Notes: a model not told the origin generated them from the sequence alone. Counted from the stretch's first letter, positions 1-5,933 are shown. The stretch is 9,741 bases of DNA from Comamonas sp. lk (GCA_945901215.1 CAMDKE010000081.1:1-9741), one strand, 5' to 3'. Translations and numbers: made by a program.

Positions 1-724
1 GGCGGTGCGCCTGAACAGCGTGTGGCCCAACGGCGCGGTGTCGCGCCTCACCTATGCGGTCGCGAATCTGACGCACTTGCACGGCAACAGCAGCCACGAA
101 CACCCCCAGGCGCTAGAGCCCGGCAAGCGCTACACAGTGCAAATCCAGCTCGACGACGTGGCCTACCACGTGCCCAAGGGCCACCAGCTGCGCGTGTCGC
201 TGTCCACCAGCTACTGGCCGCTGATCTGGCCCGCGCCCCAGCCTGTGAACCTGACGGTGCACACGGGCACAAGCTACATCGACATTCCCACGCGATTGAA
301 GGTTCGCGGCGAAAAGGCGCCCGTTTTTGCCCCGGCCGAAGGCGCACCGGCGGTGAAACTGGTGACGATTGACAAGCCCTGGAACAAGCGTGAAGTCACC
401 ATTAACCAGGCCACCGGCGAGCGGCGCATGGCGATCGAAGACGACTTTGGCCGCAGCACCAGCACCGAGCACGGCCTGACCACCTGGGGCCGGGGCCGCG
501 AGAGCTTCCGCATCCTTCCCCACGACCCGCTGTCTGCCCGCCAGGAATGCCACTGGTCCATGGAAACCGCGCGCGGCGACTGGCTTACCCGCACCGAAAC
601 CTATTCCGCCATGACGGCCAGCGCCACCCACTGGCACATTACAGGCCGCTTGGAAGCCTATGAGGGCGAAAAACAGATTTTGGTGCGCACCTGGCACAAA
701 AAGATCAAGCGCCAGCTGCTTTAA
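1..724 (+). CDS. CocE/NonD family hydrolase, C-terminal part (5' end outside window)
   Basis: The frame is open from the left edge to a TAA stop at 722-724, so only about 240 C-terminal residues are present. The sequence resembles the beta-rich C-terminal domain (PepX_C type) of CocE/NonD hydrolases and X-Pro dipeptidyl-peptidases. Recognisable segments are the early SVWPNGAV and a region around residues 40-100 with GKRYTVQIQLDDVAYHVPKG, GHQLRVSLSTSYWPLIWP and a run ending YIDIPTR. The alpha/beta-hydrolase domain carrying the Ser-His-Asp triad would lie upstream and cannot be seen, so neither activity nor substrate can be judged. Family members hydrolyse esters or amides of acyl or prolyl compounds. 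The GTG at 5-7 is an in-frame valine codon, not a start. The gene converges on the RIO kinase gene with 38 bases between stops. Family assignment is fairly sure; substrate is unknown. Confidence 0.8.
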   Translation, partial: AVRLNSVWPNGAVSRLTYAVANLTHLHGNSSHEHPQALEPGKRYTVQIQLDDVAYHVPKGHQLRVSLSTSYWPLIWPAPQPVNLTVHTGTSYIDIPTRLKVRGEKAPVFAPAEGAPAVKLVTIDKPWNKREVTINQATGERRMAIEDDFGRSTSTEHGLTTWGRGRESFRILPHDPLSARQECHWSMETARGDWLTRTETYSAMTASATHWHITGRLEAYEGEKQILVRTWHKKIKRQLL

Positions 725-744
725 CCACGCTCCGCTGACAGAGG

Positions 745-767
745 AGTCGCGGCGAAGCGCCGCTACT
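745..767. repeat. REP-like palindrome between convergent genes
   Basis: An imperfect palindrome. Six perfect G/C pairs (749-754 GCGGCG with 758-763 CGCCGC) close a 3-base loop, and after one C/T mismatch three more pairs follow (745-747 AGT with 765-767 ACT). It is flanked by a direct repeat of GAGGAG (741-746 and 768-773). On the minus strand it reads GTAGCGGCGCTTCGCCGCGA, which resembles bacterial REP elements that carry a GTAG head before a GC-rich hairpin. It lies in the gap between the converging CocE-family and RIO kinase genes and overlaps the kinase stop codon (763-765). There is no T-tract on either side, so it is not a classical intrinsic terminator, although it could still block transcript 3' ends. 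Only one copy is visible here, so the repeat status is inferred. Confidence 0.4.
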
Positions 768-1629
768 GAGGAGCCGCAGTGGCCATGCGCAGGCGCCGCG
801 CCGCGTCTTCCGCGCGGGCGTCGTCAATCTCGCGCAGCACGCCGCCCACGTCCACCGCAGCCGTGGAATGCGCAAACTGGCCGGTCAGCGGCGTGTCGTT
901 GGTCAGCAGGCCAGCTTGGTACAGGCTCCAGATCTCGGGGCCATAGTCGGTGGCCAGCAAAGACGGGGCGAACTGGCCAAAAAAATCGCGCAAATTCTGC
1001 ACATCGCGCAGCAGCATGCGCTGGGCGTGGTTGTTGCCCGCCGCGTCGATCGCCTGCGGCAGGTCGATGACGACCGGCGTGTCCACGCCATTGACGTGCG
1101 CCAGCAAGATATTGAACTCAGACAAATCGCCATGCACTACCCCCGCGCACAGCATGCGCACCACCTCGGCAATCAAGGTGGCGTGGTGGGCCAGCGCCTG
1201 CTCGGGAGTGAATGCCACGTCGTTCAGGCGTGGTGCCGCGTCGCCGTGGGCGTCGGTCACCAGTTCCATCAAGAGCACGCCTTCAAAGAAGTTGTAGGGC
1301 TGGGGTACGCGCACGCCGGCAGCGGCTAAGCGGTACAGCGCGTCCACCTCGGCGCTTTGCCAGGCCGCCTCTTGGGCCTGGCGGCCAAACTTGCTGCCCT
1401 TGGCCATGGCGCGGCCCTGGCGTGAGTTTTTGACCTTGCGGTTTTCGGTGTAGTCCACCGCCTGGCGAAAGCTGCGGTTGGCGGCTTCCTTGTAAATCTT
1501 GGCGCAGCGGGTCTCATCCCCGCAGCGCACCACGTACACAAGCGCTTCTTTGCCGCTCATGAGCTGGCGGACCACGGTGTCGATCAGGCCTTCGTCAATG
1601 AGGGCCTGGAGTCTGGGGGGAGCTTTCAT
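763..1629 (-). CDS. RIO-family serine protein kinase
   Basis: A 288-residue atypical protein kinase of the RIO family. The P-loop-like segment is LMSGKEALVYVV (23-34), the probable ATP-binding lysine is K44 in CAKIYK, and the conserved bacterial stretch RQAVDYTENRKVKNSR spans 55-70. The hinge is at MELVTD (121-126), the catalytic loop is HGDLSEFN (166-173) with D168 and N173, and the metal-binding loop is IDLPQ with D189. All catalytic residues are present. I chose the ATG at 1629 (MKAPPRLQ) because homologues begin this way. An in-frame ATG at 1638 is possible, and anything further upstream would run into the terminator of the tRNA gene. No good Shine-Dalgarno sequence precedes either ATG. 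The gene is preceded on the same strand by tRNA-Thr and its terminator. The targets of bacterial RIO kinases are poorly known; archaeal and eukaryotic members act in ribosome maturation. Confidence 0.88.
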   Translation of the reverse strand: MKAPPRLQALIDEGLIDTVVRQLMSGKEALVYVVRCGDETRCAKIYKEAANRSFRQAVDYTENRKVKNSRQGRAMAKGSKFGRQAQEAAWQSAEVDALYRLAAAGVRVPQPYNFFEGVLLMELVTDAHGDAAPRLNDVAFTPEQALAHHATLIAEVVRMLCAGVVHGDLSEFNILLAHVNGVDTPVVIDLPQAIDAAGNNHAQRMLLRDVQNLRDFFGQFAPSLLATDYGPEIWSLYQAGLLTNDTPLTGQFAHSTAAVDVGGVLREIDDARAEDAARRLRMATAAPQ

Positions 1630-1656
1630 GGAGGCCATTTTGCGCCCGATGGCCAC

Positions 1657-1690
1657 AAAAAAGCCCACACTTCCGGTCAGAAGGTGGGCT
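1657..1690 (-). terminator. Rho-independent terminator after tRNA-Thr
   Basis: Read on the minus strand, an outer stem of 7 pairs (AGCCCAC with GTGGGCT) and an inner stem of 4 pairs (CTTC with GAAG) are separated by a single bulged base and close a 6-base loop. The stem is followed directly by TTTTTT (1662-1657). It lies 34 bases beyond the tRNA 3' end and would end the tRNA (or sspA-sspB-tRNA) transcript. The RIO kinase start codon follows only 19-28 bases after the T-tract, so kinase expression must either read through this hairpin or begin at a promoter inside the tRNA/terminator region. Confidence 0.85.
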
Positions 1691-1724
1691 GCCTGGGGCT
1701 TGCCGCGTTGCAAGCGTATGTAAC

Positions 1725-1800
1725 TGGTGCCGATTATCGGATTCGAACTGATGACCTACCGCTTACAAGGCGGTTGCTCTACCAACTGAGCTAAATCGGC
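1725..1800 (-). tRNA. tRNA-Thr, anticodon UGU (reads ACA, wobble ACG)
   Basis: The 76 bases on the minus strand fold as a standard cloverleaf. The acceptor stem is GCCGATT with AATCGGC, followed by discriminator A and an encoded CCA. The D arm is GCTC-AGTTGGTA-GAGC. The anticodon stem is ACCGC with GCGGT around the loop CTTGTAA, which gives anticodon TGT. The variable loop is AGGTC and the T loop is TTCGAAT. The T stem is ATCAG with CCGAT, leaving an A-C mismatch at positions 52-62. The gene lies 62 bases downstream of sspB and 34 bases before a strong terminator, so it may be the last gene of the sspAB transcript, have its own promoter, or both. Confidence 0.97.
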
Positions 1801-1809
1801 ACGGGTCGG

Positions 1810-1815
1810 ATTCTA
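1810..1815 (-). promoter_or_regulatory. Possible -10 box for tRNA-Thr
   Basis: On the minus strand TAGAAT (5 of 6 matches to TATAAT) ends 9 bases before the mature tRNA 5' end, about where a -10 box of a tRNA gene would sit. No TTGACA-like -35 box is found at 15-18 bases spacing, so this is weak. The tRNA could also be processed from an sspAB read-through transcript. Confidence 0.25.
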
Positions 1816-1862
1816 ACGCAGCACATCGCTACAGGCGGGTTCGTGCAGGCCTTGAATACGCC

Positions 1863-2354
1863 CTACTTCACCCGTGTCAGCGACGGCCGTGCACCGGTGG
1901 GCTTGGGGTCTGGCGTAGGGCTTGGGTCGTCTGACGAAACGACTTCAAATGCCGGTGTTGCAGGGAGCGGCAGCGGCGCTACTTTGGGGCCAGTAGCTGG
2001 CTTGGCGCCTGCGGATGCAGTGTCGTCCGATGCCCCTACAGGGAAGGTCATTCCTTGGCCGTTTTCCCGCGCGTATATGGCCGACACGCGGCCCAAAGGT
2101 ACGCAGATATCCCGTGCCACCCCGCCAAAACGGGCCTTGAATTCGATGTAGTCATTTCCCAAAACCAAGCCGCTGGTGGCGCCAAGGCTGAGATTGAGAA
2201 TGATCTCCCGGTTTTGCACAAACTCCTGCGGCACACGCACACTGGCATCAACCGCCACCACAATAAAGGGCGTGCACTGGTTGTCGACACACCAGTCATA
2301 CATGGCGCGAACCATGTAGGGCCGGGTCGATGTGATGGCTGGCGTTTGCGTCAT
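1863..2354 (-). CDS. sspB: ClpXP protease specificity-enhancing factor SspB
   Basis: A 163-residue adaptor that delivers ssrA-tagged proteins from stalled ribosomes, and some regulators, to the ClpXP protease. Residues 1-105 form the substrate-binding domain, recognised by TSTRPYMVRAMYDWCVDN (8-25), HIV-protease-like strands with IILNLSLGATSGL (51-63) and GNDYIEFKARFGGV (66-79), and the segment PLGRVSAIYARENGQGM (86-102). A flexible linker rich in Ala, Pro, Thr and Ser follows. The tail ends in RPSLTRVK, matching the short C-terminal motif (XB) that docks on the ClpX N-domain. The ATG at 2354 lies 14 bases after the sspA stop, with only a weak AAGAG-type ribosome site overlapping that stop, which suggests translational coupling with sspA. 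Pairing with sspA is typical of beta- and gammaproteobacteria. Confidence 0.95.
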   Translation of the reverse strand: MTQTPAITSTRPYMVRAMYDWCVDNQCTPFIVVAVDASVRVPQEFVQNREIILNLSLGATSGLVLGNDYIEFKARFGGVARDICVPLGRVSAIYARENGQGMTFPVGASDDTASAGAKPATGPKVAPLPLPATPAFEVVSSDDPSPTPDPKPTGARPSLTRVK

Positions 2355-2368
2355 GGCGCGGGTAGCTC

Positions 2369-2983
2369 TTACTTGCGCATGACTTTCTCGGACGGCGTGA
2401 GCGCCTCAATGTATGCAGGCCGAGAAAAAATACGTTCCGCGTACTTCAGCAGCGGCGCGGCGTTCTTGCTCAAGTCGATGCCGTAGTACTCCAGGCGCCA
2501 CAGCAAGGGGGCAATGGCCACATCGAGCATGGAGAAGTTCTCGCCCATCATGAACTTGTTTTTCAGGAACACGGGGGCGAGTTGCGTCAGCCGGTCGCGG
2601 ATGTGCGAACGGGCTTTTTCCAAAGCTTTGTCATTGCCCTTGACGGTGCTGCGCGCCTCCAGGGTAGTGACGTGCACGAAAAGCTCTTTTTCGAAGTTGA
2701 GTAAAAACAGACGCACACGGGCGCGGTCCACCGGGTCGCCGGGCATGAGCTGGGGGTGAGGGAAGCGCTCGTCAATGTACTCATTGATGATGTTGGACTC
2801 GTACAAGATCAGGTCGCGCTCAACCAGGATAGGGACCTGGCCGTAGGGGTTCATGACGTTGATGTCTTCGGGCTTGTTGTACAAGTCCACATCGCGGATT
2901 TCGAAGTCCATGCCTTTTTCGAACAGAACAAAACGGCAGCGGTGAGAAAAAGGGCAGGTTGTTCCTGAATACAGCACCATCAT
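2369..2983 (-). CDS. sspA: Stringent starvation protein A (GST-fold RNA polymerase-associated protein)
   Basis: A 204-residue glutathione S-transferase-like protein. The thioredoxin-fold N-terminal domain includes YSGTTCPFSHRCRF (5-18), the cis-proline segment GQVPILVERD (48-57) and YESNIINEYIDE (61-72). The conserved ERFPHPQLMP segment (72-81) matches the SspA surface patch used for RNA polymerase binding in enterobacteria. The alpha-helical GST C-terminal domain covers about 85-200. SspA proteins bind RNA polymerase and alter transcription in stationary phase and starvation, usually without GST activity. AGGAG lies about 9 bases upstream of ATG 2983, and a second ATG at 2980 is also possible. 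That ribosome site follows the T-tract of the petC terminator by only a few bases, so no separate promoter fits between terminator and gene. sspB follows after 14 bases. Confidence 0.95.
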   Translation of the reverse strand: MMVLYSGTTCPFSHRCRFVLFEKGMDFEIRDVDLYNKPEDINVMNPYGQVPILVERDLILYESNIINEYIDERFPHPQLMPGDPVDRARVRLFLLNFEKELFVHVTTLEARSTVKGNDKALEKARSHIRDRLTQLAPVFLKNKFMMGENFSMLDVAIAPLLWRLEYYGIDLSKNAAPLLKYAERIFSRPAYIEALTPSEKVMRK

Positions 2984-3000
2984 GGCGGGAGACTCCTAAA

Positions 3001-3038
3001 AAATAAAAAAGAGTGGGTTGCTCGCTGCAAGCCCACTC
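3001..3038 (-). terminator. Rho-independent terminator after petC
   Basis: On the minus strand, GAGTGGG pairs with CCCACTC (7 pairs), then after one bulged C the inner TTGC pairs with GCAA, closing a 5-base AGCGA loop. The stem is followed by TTTTTTATTTTTT (3010-2998). It lies 54 bases after the petC stop and is a strong candidate to end the petABC transcript. The sspA ribosome site (AGGAG) starts immediately after the T-tract. Confidence 0.9.
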
Positions 3039-3072
3039 TGTGGCCCGTGGCAGGCCCGCAACCGGGCTTGCA
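3001..3072 (-). promoter_or_regulatory. Candidate attenuator in the petC-sspA gap
   Basis: Three pairings compete in the RNA read from the minus strand. First, an upstream hairpin CAAGCCCG-GTTG-CGGGCCTG (3070-3051; 8 pairs including one G-U). Second, the terminator hairpin (3038-3011). Third, a 9-base perfect pairing between TGCAAGCCC (3072-3064) and GGGCTTGCA (3034-3026). The third would use bases of both hairpins, so it could act as an antiterminator. If the upstream hairpin forms, the terminator is free to form; if not, the 9-base pairing could block it and let transcription reach sspA. The pairing is seen in the sequence. The regulatory role is inference. Confidence 0.35.
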
Positions 3073-3092
3073 CACACGATCTTCGGCACGAC

Positions 3093-3848
3093 TTATTTGA
3101 TGTCCTTCCAGTACGCTGCATTCAAGCGCCAGGTAAATACGGTCATCACGGTCAAGAACAACAAGACCCACACACCCACTTGCACCCGCTGGTTGGCTAC
3201 AGGCTCGGCCATCCACTGCAAATAGCCCACCAAGTCGCCCACAGCCTGGTCGTACTGCAGGGGCGTCATGGTACCCGGGCTGATCTGCTCCCAGCCTTTG
3301 AATACATCAACCTCATGCCCGTGCACCATTTCCTTGGCGTAAACCGCAGCACGCTTGCCTTGCAATTCCCACAATACATGCGGCATGCCCACATTAGGGA
3401 AGGCCAGGTTGTTCCAACCGGTGGCTTTGGTGTCGTCCACGTAGTAAGTGCGCAAATAGGTATAAAGGTAATCCGCTCCCGTCCCCTGGGCGCCGGAGCG
3501 CGAACGCGCGATCAAGGTCAGGTCGGGTGGGTTGCCGCCAAACCACTCCTTGGTCTGGCGCGGGTCGCTGGAAACCTTCATGGTTTCACCCACCTTGTCT
3601 GTGGTGAACAAAAGGTTGTCTTTGATTTGTTGCTCAGTCAGGCCAATGTCTTTCAAGCGGTTAAAGCGCATGAAAGCGGCAGCATGACAATTCAAGCAGT
3701 AGTTGACAAACATTTTGGCGCCGTTTTGCATGGCCGCCATATCGGTTGTGTTATCCGGTGCCTTATCCCAGGCAATGCCTACAGTACCGGCCTGCACACC
3801 AGAAAGCAGGGCTAATGCAGTGATCAAGCTGAGCGCAAATTTTTTCAT
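3093..3848 (-). CDS. petC: Ubiquinol-cytochrome c reductase, cytochrome c1 subunit
   Basis: A 251-residue cytochrome c1 of the bc1 complex, which takes electrons from the Rieske cluster and passes them to soluble or membrane cytochrome c in the periplasm. Residues 1-20 form a Sec signal peptide ending VQA before G21. The c-type heme site is C51-L-N-C54-H55 (YCLNCHAAAFMRFNRL). The likely sixth ligand is M155 in NVGMPHVLWELQG. Residues about 222-240 (VQVGVWVLLFLTVMTVFTW) form the single C-terminal membrane anchor, ending in the usual basic WKDIK tail. The ATG at 3848 is chosen because it opens the signal peptide and is preceded by AGGAG (3858-3862). The gap after the petB stop is 17 bases. A strong terminator follows 54 bases after the stop. 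Length and domain order are typical. Confidence 0.97.
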   Translation of the reverse strand: MKKFALSLITALALLSGVQAGTVGIAWDKAPDNTTDMAAMQNGAKMFVNYCLNCHAAAFMRFNRLKDIGLTEQQIKDNLLFTTDKVGETMKVSSDPRQTKEWFGGNPPDLTLIARSRSGAQGTGADYLYTYLRTYYVDDTKATGWNNLAFPNVGMPHVLWELQGKRAAVYAKEMVHGHEVDVFKGWEQISPGTMTPLQYDQAVGDLVGYLQWMAEPVANQRVQVGVWVLLFLTVMTVFTWRLNAAYWKDIK

Positions 3849-3865
3849 TTTTTGGAAACTCCTGC

Positions 3866-5266
3866 TCAATGTGCAGCAAATGTGACGCGGTTTGGCACCG
3901 CCTTGGCCTGACCCATCTGGCTCCACCACGGCATCAGCAAAAAGAAACCGAAGTAAAACAGTGTGCCCACTTGCGAGACACGCTCACCTATGGCCGAGGG
4001 GGGCTGCACGCCAAGATAGGACAGCACAATGAAATTGACCACGAAAATGCCATACATGTACTTGTGCCAATCGGGACGGTAGCGAATCGACTTGACAGCA
4101 CAGTTGTCCAGCCAAGGCAGGAAGAACAAAATGACTACGGCACCACCCATAACTACGACGCCCCAGAATTTAGCGTCGATGGACAGCATCATGGCAGTGA
4201 CAGCTGCAGCAGCACCGACGATGACGAACTTGAAGATCGCAGGCATCTTGATCTTGAACACGCTCAGCGCGGCAGCTCCGACCACGCAGGCGATCAGCAC
4301 AAACACCATTTCGCCGGTGATAGCACGCAGCATGGAGTAATACGGCGTGAAGTACCAGACCGGTGCGATGTGCAAGGGTGTTTTCAGTGGATCGGCCGGT
4401 ATGAAATTGTTGTATTCCAAAAAGTAGCCACCGAATTCCGGGGCAAAGAAGATGATGGCGGTAAACACCATCAAGAACATACTGACTGCAAAAATGTCGT
4501 GCACCGTGTAGTAGGGGTGGAAGGGAATGCCGTCCAGCGGATGGCCGTCGGCGCCCTTGGTCGCCTTGATCTCAACTCCGTCGGGGTTGTTGGAGCCTAC
4601 TTCGTGCAAGGCGATGATGTGCGCAGCCACCAGGCCCAGCAACACCAACGGTACTGCTATCACGTGGAAGCTGAAGAAGCGGTTCAGCGTGGCGTCCCCC
4701 ACCACATAGTCGCCGCGAATCAGCAAGGCCAGGTCCGGGCCCACAAAAGGCACGGCGGCAAACAGGTTCACGATCACCTGCGCGCCCCAGTAGCTCATTT
4801 GGCCCCAGGGCAACAAGTAGCCCATGAAGGCCTCGGCCATGAGGCACAGGAAAATGCCGCAACCGAACAGCCAGACCAGCTCGCGTGGCTTGCGGTAGCT
4901 ACCATAAATCAGCCCGCGGAACATGTGCAGGTAAATTACGATGAAGAAGGCTGATGCACCCGTAGAGTGCATGTATCGGATCAGCCAGCCCCATGGCACG
5001 TCGCGCATGATGTATTCGACCGAACCAAACGCCAGCGCGGCGTCGGGCTTGTAATGCATCACCAGAAATATGCCTGTGACGATCTGAATCACCAAAACCA
5101 ACATCGACAGCGCGCCGAAGATGTAGAAGAAGTTAAAGTTCTTGGGTGCGTAATACGCTCCCAAGTGATCGTTGTAGAGCTTGCTCAGGGGAAAACGGTT
5201 GTCCACCCAGTTCAGCAACTTGGCGCCGGCAGGCGCGTTAGGGGAGATTTCTTTCATTTCAGCCAT
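3866..5266 (-). CDS. petB: Ubiquinol-cytochrome c reductase, cytochrome b subunit
   Basis: A 466-residue integral membrane cytochrome b, the quinol-oxidising and quinone-reducing core of complex III. The heme ligand pairs are H100/H114 in helix B and H201/H216 in helix D, with the 13- and 14-residue spacings normal for the bc1 family. Also present are GQMSYWGAQVIVNL (155-168) at the Qo side and LEYNNFIPADPLKTPLHIAPVWYF through the ef loop. The Qo motif, PEWY in most family members, is PVWY here (302-305). Helices F, G and H are recognisable at about 367-385, 403-420 and 433-448. Between the Qo loop and helix F lie two additional hydrophobic stretches (319-337 and 343-363). The ATG at 5266 is chosen for the GGAG at about -9; an ATG at 5257 has no such site. 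It lies 13 bases after petA and 17 before petC, so the three are one operon. Confidence 0.97.
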   Translation of the reverse strand: MAEMKEISPNAPAGAKLLNWVDNRFPLSKLYNDHLGAYYAPKNFNFFYIFGALSMLVLVIQIVTGIFLVMHYKPDAALAFGSVEYIMRDVPWGWLIRYMHSTGASAFFIVIYLHMFRGLIYGSYRKPRELVWLFGCGIFLCLMAEAFMGYLLPWGQMSYWGAQVIVNLFAAVPFVGPDLALLIRGDYVVGDATLNRFFSFHVIAVPLVLLGLVAAHIIALHEVGSNNPDGVEIKATKGADGHPLDGIPFHPYYTVHDIFAVSMFLMVFTAIIFFAPEFGGYFLEYNNFIPADPLKTPLHIAPVWYFTPYYSMLRAITGEMVFVLIACVVGAAALSVFKIKMPAIFKFVIVGAAAAVTAMMLSIDAKFWGVVVMGGAVVILFFLPWLDNCAVKSIRYRPDWHKYMYGIFVVNFIVLSYLGVQPPSAIGERVSQVGTLFYFGFFLLMPWWSQMGQAKAVPNRVTFAAH

Positions 5267-5279
5267 GGTGAACTCCGCT

Positions 5280-5894
5280 TCAGGCCTTGGTGTCTTCACC
5301 GATCAGCAAACGGCTGTCGGAGAGGTACATATGGGGTGGGATTTCTAGGTTGTCCGGTGCCGGCTTGTTCTTGAAGACCCGGCCGGCCATGTCGAAAGTT
5401 GAACCGTGGCAGGGGCAAAAAAAGCCACCTTTCCAGTTATCGGGCAGCGAGGCTTGGGCACCAATTTGGAATTTGTCCGATGGCGAGCAACCCAGGTGGG
5501 TGCAAATACCGACAGCCACCAAAAATTCCGACTTGATAGAACGGCCTTCATTACGCGCATAGGCCGGCGTGAGCTCATCTGGCTTGCGCTTGGAGTCAGG
5601 ATCGGCCAGTTCGCCCGACAGCGAACCCAGTGCAGCGAGCTGTTCGGGAGTGCGCCGTACGATCCACACTGGTTTTCCACGCCATTCGACGGTGATCTTC
5701 TCGCCCGGTTTGATGGCGGAGATGTCCACCTCAACGGCTGCACCGGCAGCTTTGGCGCGCTCGGATGGCTGAAAAGTACTGACAAAAGGCACTGCGGTTG
5801 CGGCAGCACCAGCGATGCCAGCGCACGTGGAGGCAATGATCCAAGTCCGCTTACTGGGGTCGTTCGGCTTGTTGCCGACGAGGGTGTCGCTCAT
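5280..5894 (-). CDS. petA: Ubiquinol-cytochrome c reductase, Rieske iron-sulfur subunit
   Basis: A 204-residue Rieske protein that carries the [2Fe-2S] cluster oxidising quinol at the Qo site. The cluster boxes are CTHLGC (131-136) and CPCHGS (160-165), with ligands C131, H133, C160 and H163 and the disulfide pair C136/C162. The N-terminus carries a hydrophobic anchor (about 18-38) preceded by DPSKRTWIIAS, then a flexible Ala-rich hinge AKAAGAA (47-53). Rieske proteins are exported folded by the Tat system; the motif here has Lys-Arg rather than Arg-Arg. The extra loop at 93-118 between the base fold and the cluster domain is usual in proteobacterial members. The ATG at 5894 has GAGGA 7-11 bases upstream. 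petA opens the petABC operon. The 88-base gap after pdxA holds a possible -10 box (5934-5939), so the operon may have its own promoter. Confidence 0.97.
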   Translation of the reverse strand: MSDTLVGNKPNDPSKRTWIIASTCAGIAGAAATAVPFVSTFQPSERAKAAGAAVEVDISAIKPGEKITVEWRGKPVWIVRRTPEQLAALGSLSGELADPDSKRKPDELTPAYARNEGRSIKSEFLVAVGICTHLGCSPSDKFQIGAQASLPDNWKGGFFCPCHGSTFDMAGRVFKNKPAPDNLEIPPHMYLSDSRLLIGEDTKA

Positions 5895-5933
5895 GGGAAT
5901 CCTCAGTAAAAATCACTATAGGGAGAGCCTTTG

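Noticed and set aside
113..697. A 194-codon open frame opposite the CocE-family gene, and similar long frames opposite the protease gene (8492-9025)
   Set aside because: Long antisense frames are common in GC-rich genes; the sense frames carry clear family motifs and the antisense ones carry none.
1725..1800. tRNA-Thr as a genomic island attachment site
   Set aside because: No integrase, no duplicated tRNA 3' end and no shift in composition are visible on either side; the neighbours are core genes.
3849..3929. A 27-codon N-terminal extension of cytochrome c1
   Set aside because: It overlaps the petB 3' end, and the signal peptide begins at ATG 3848, which has its own AGGAG site.
3869..4954. 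A 361-codon open frame on the strand opposite petB
   Set aside because: It mirrors the strongly conserved cytochrome b gene; its product is a His/Gln/Val-rich low-logic sequence with no recognisable domain and no ribosome site.
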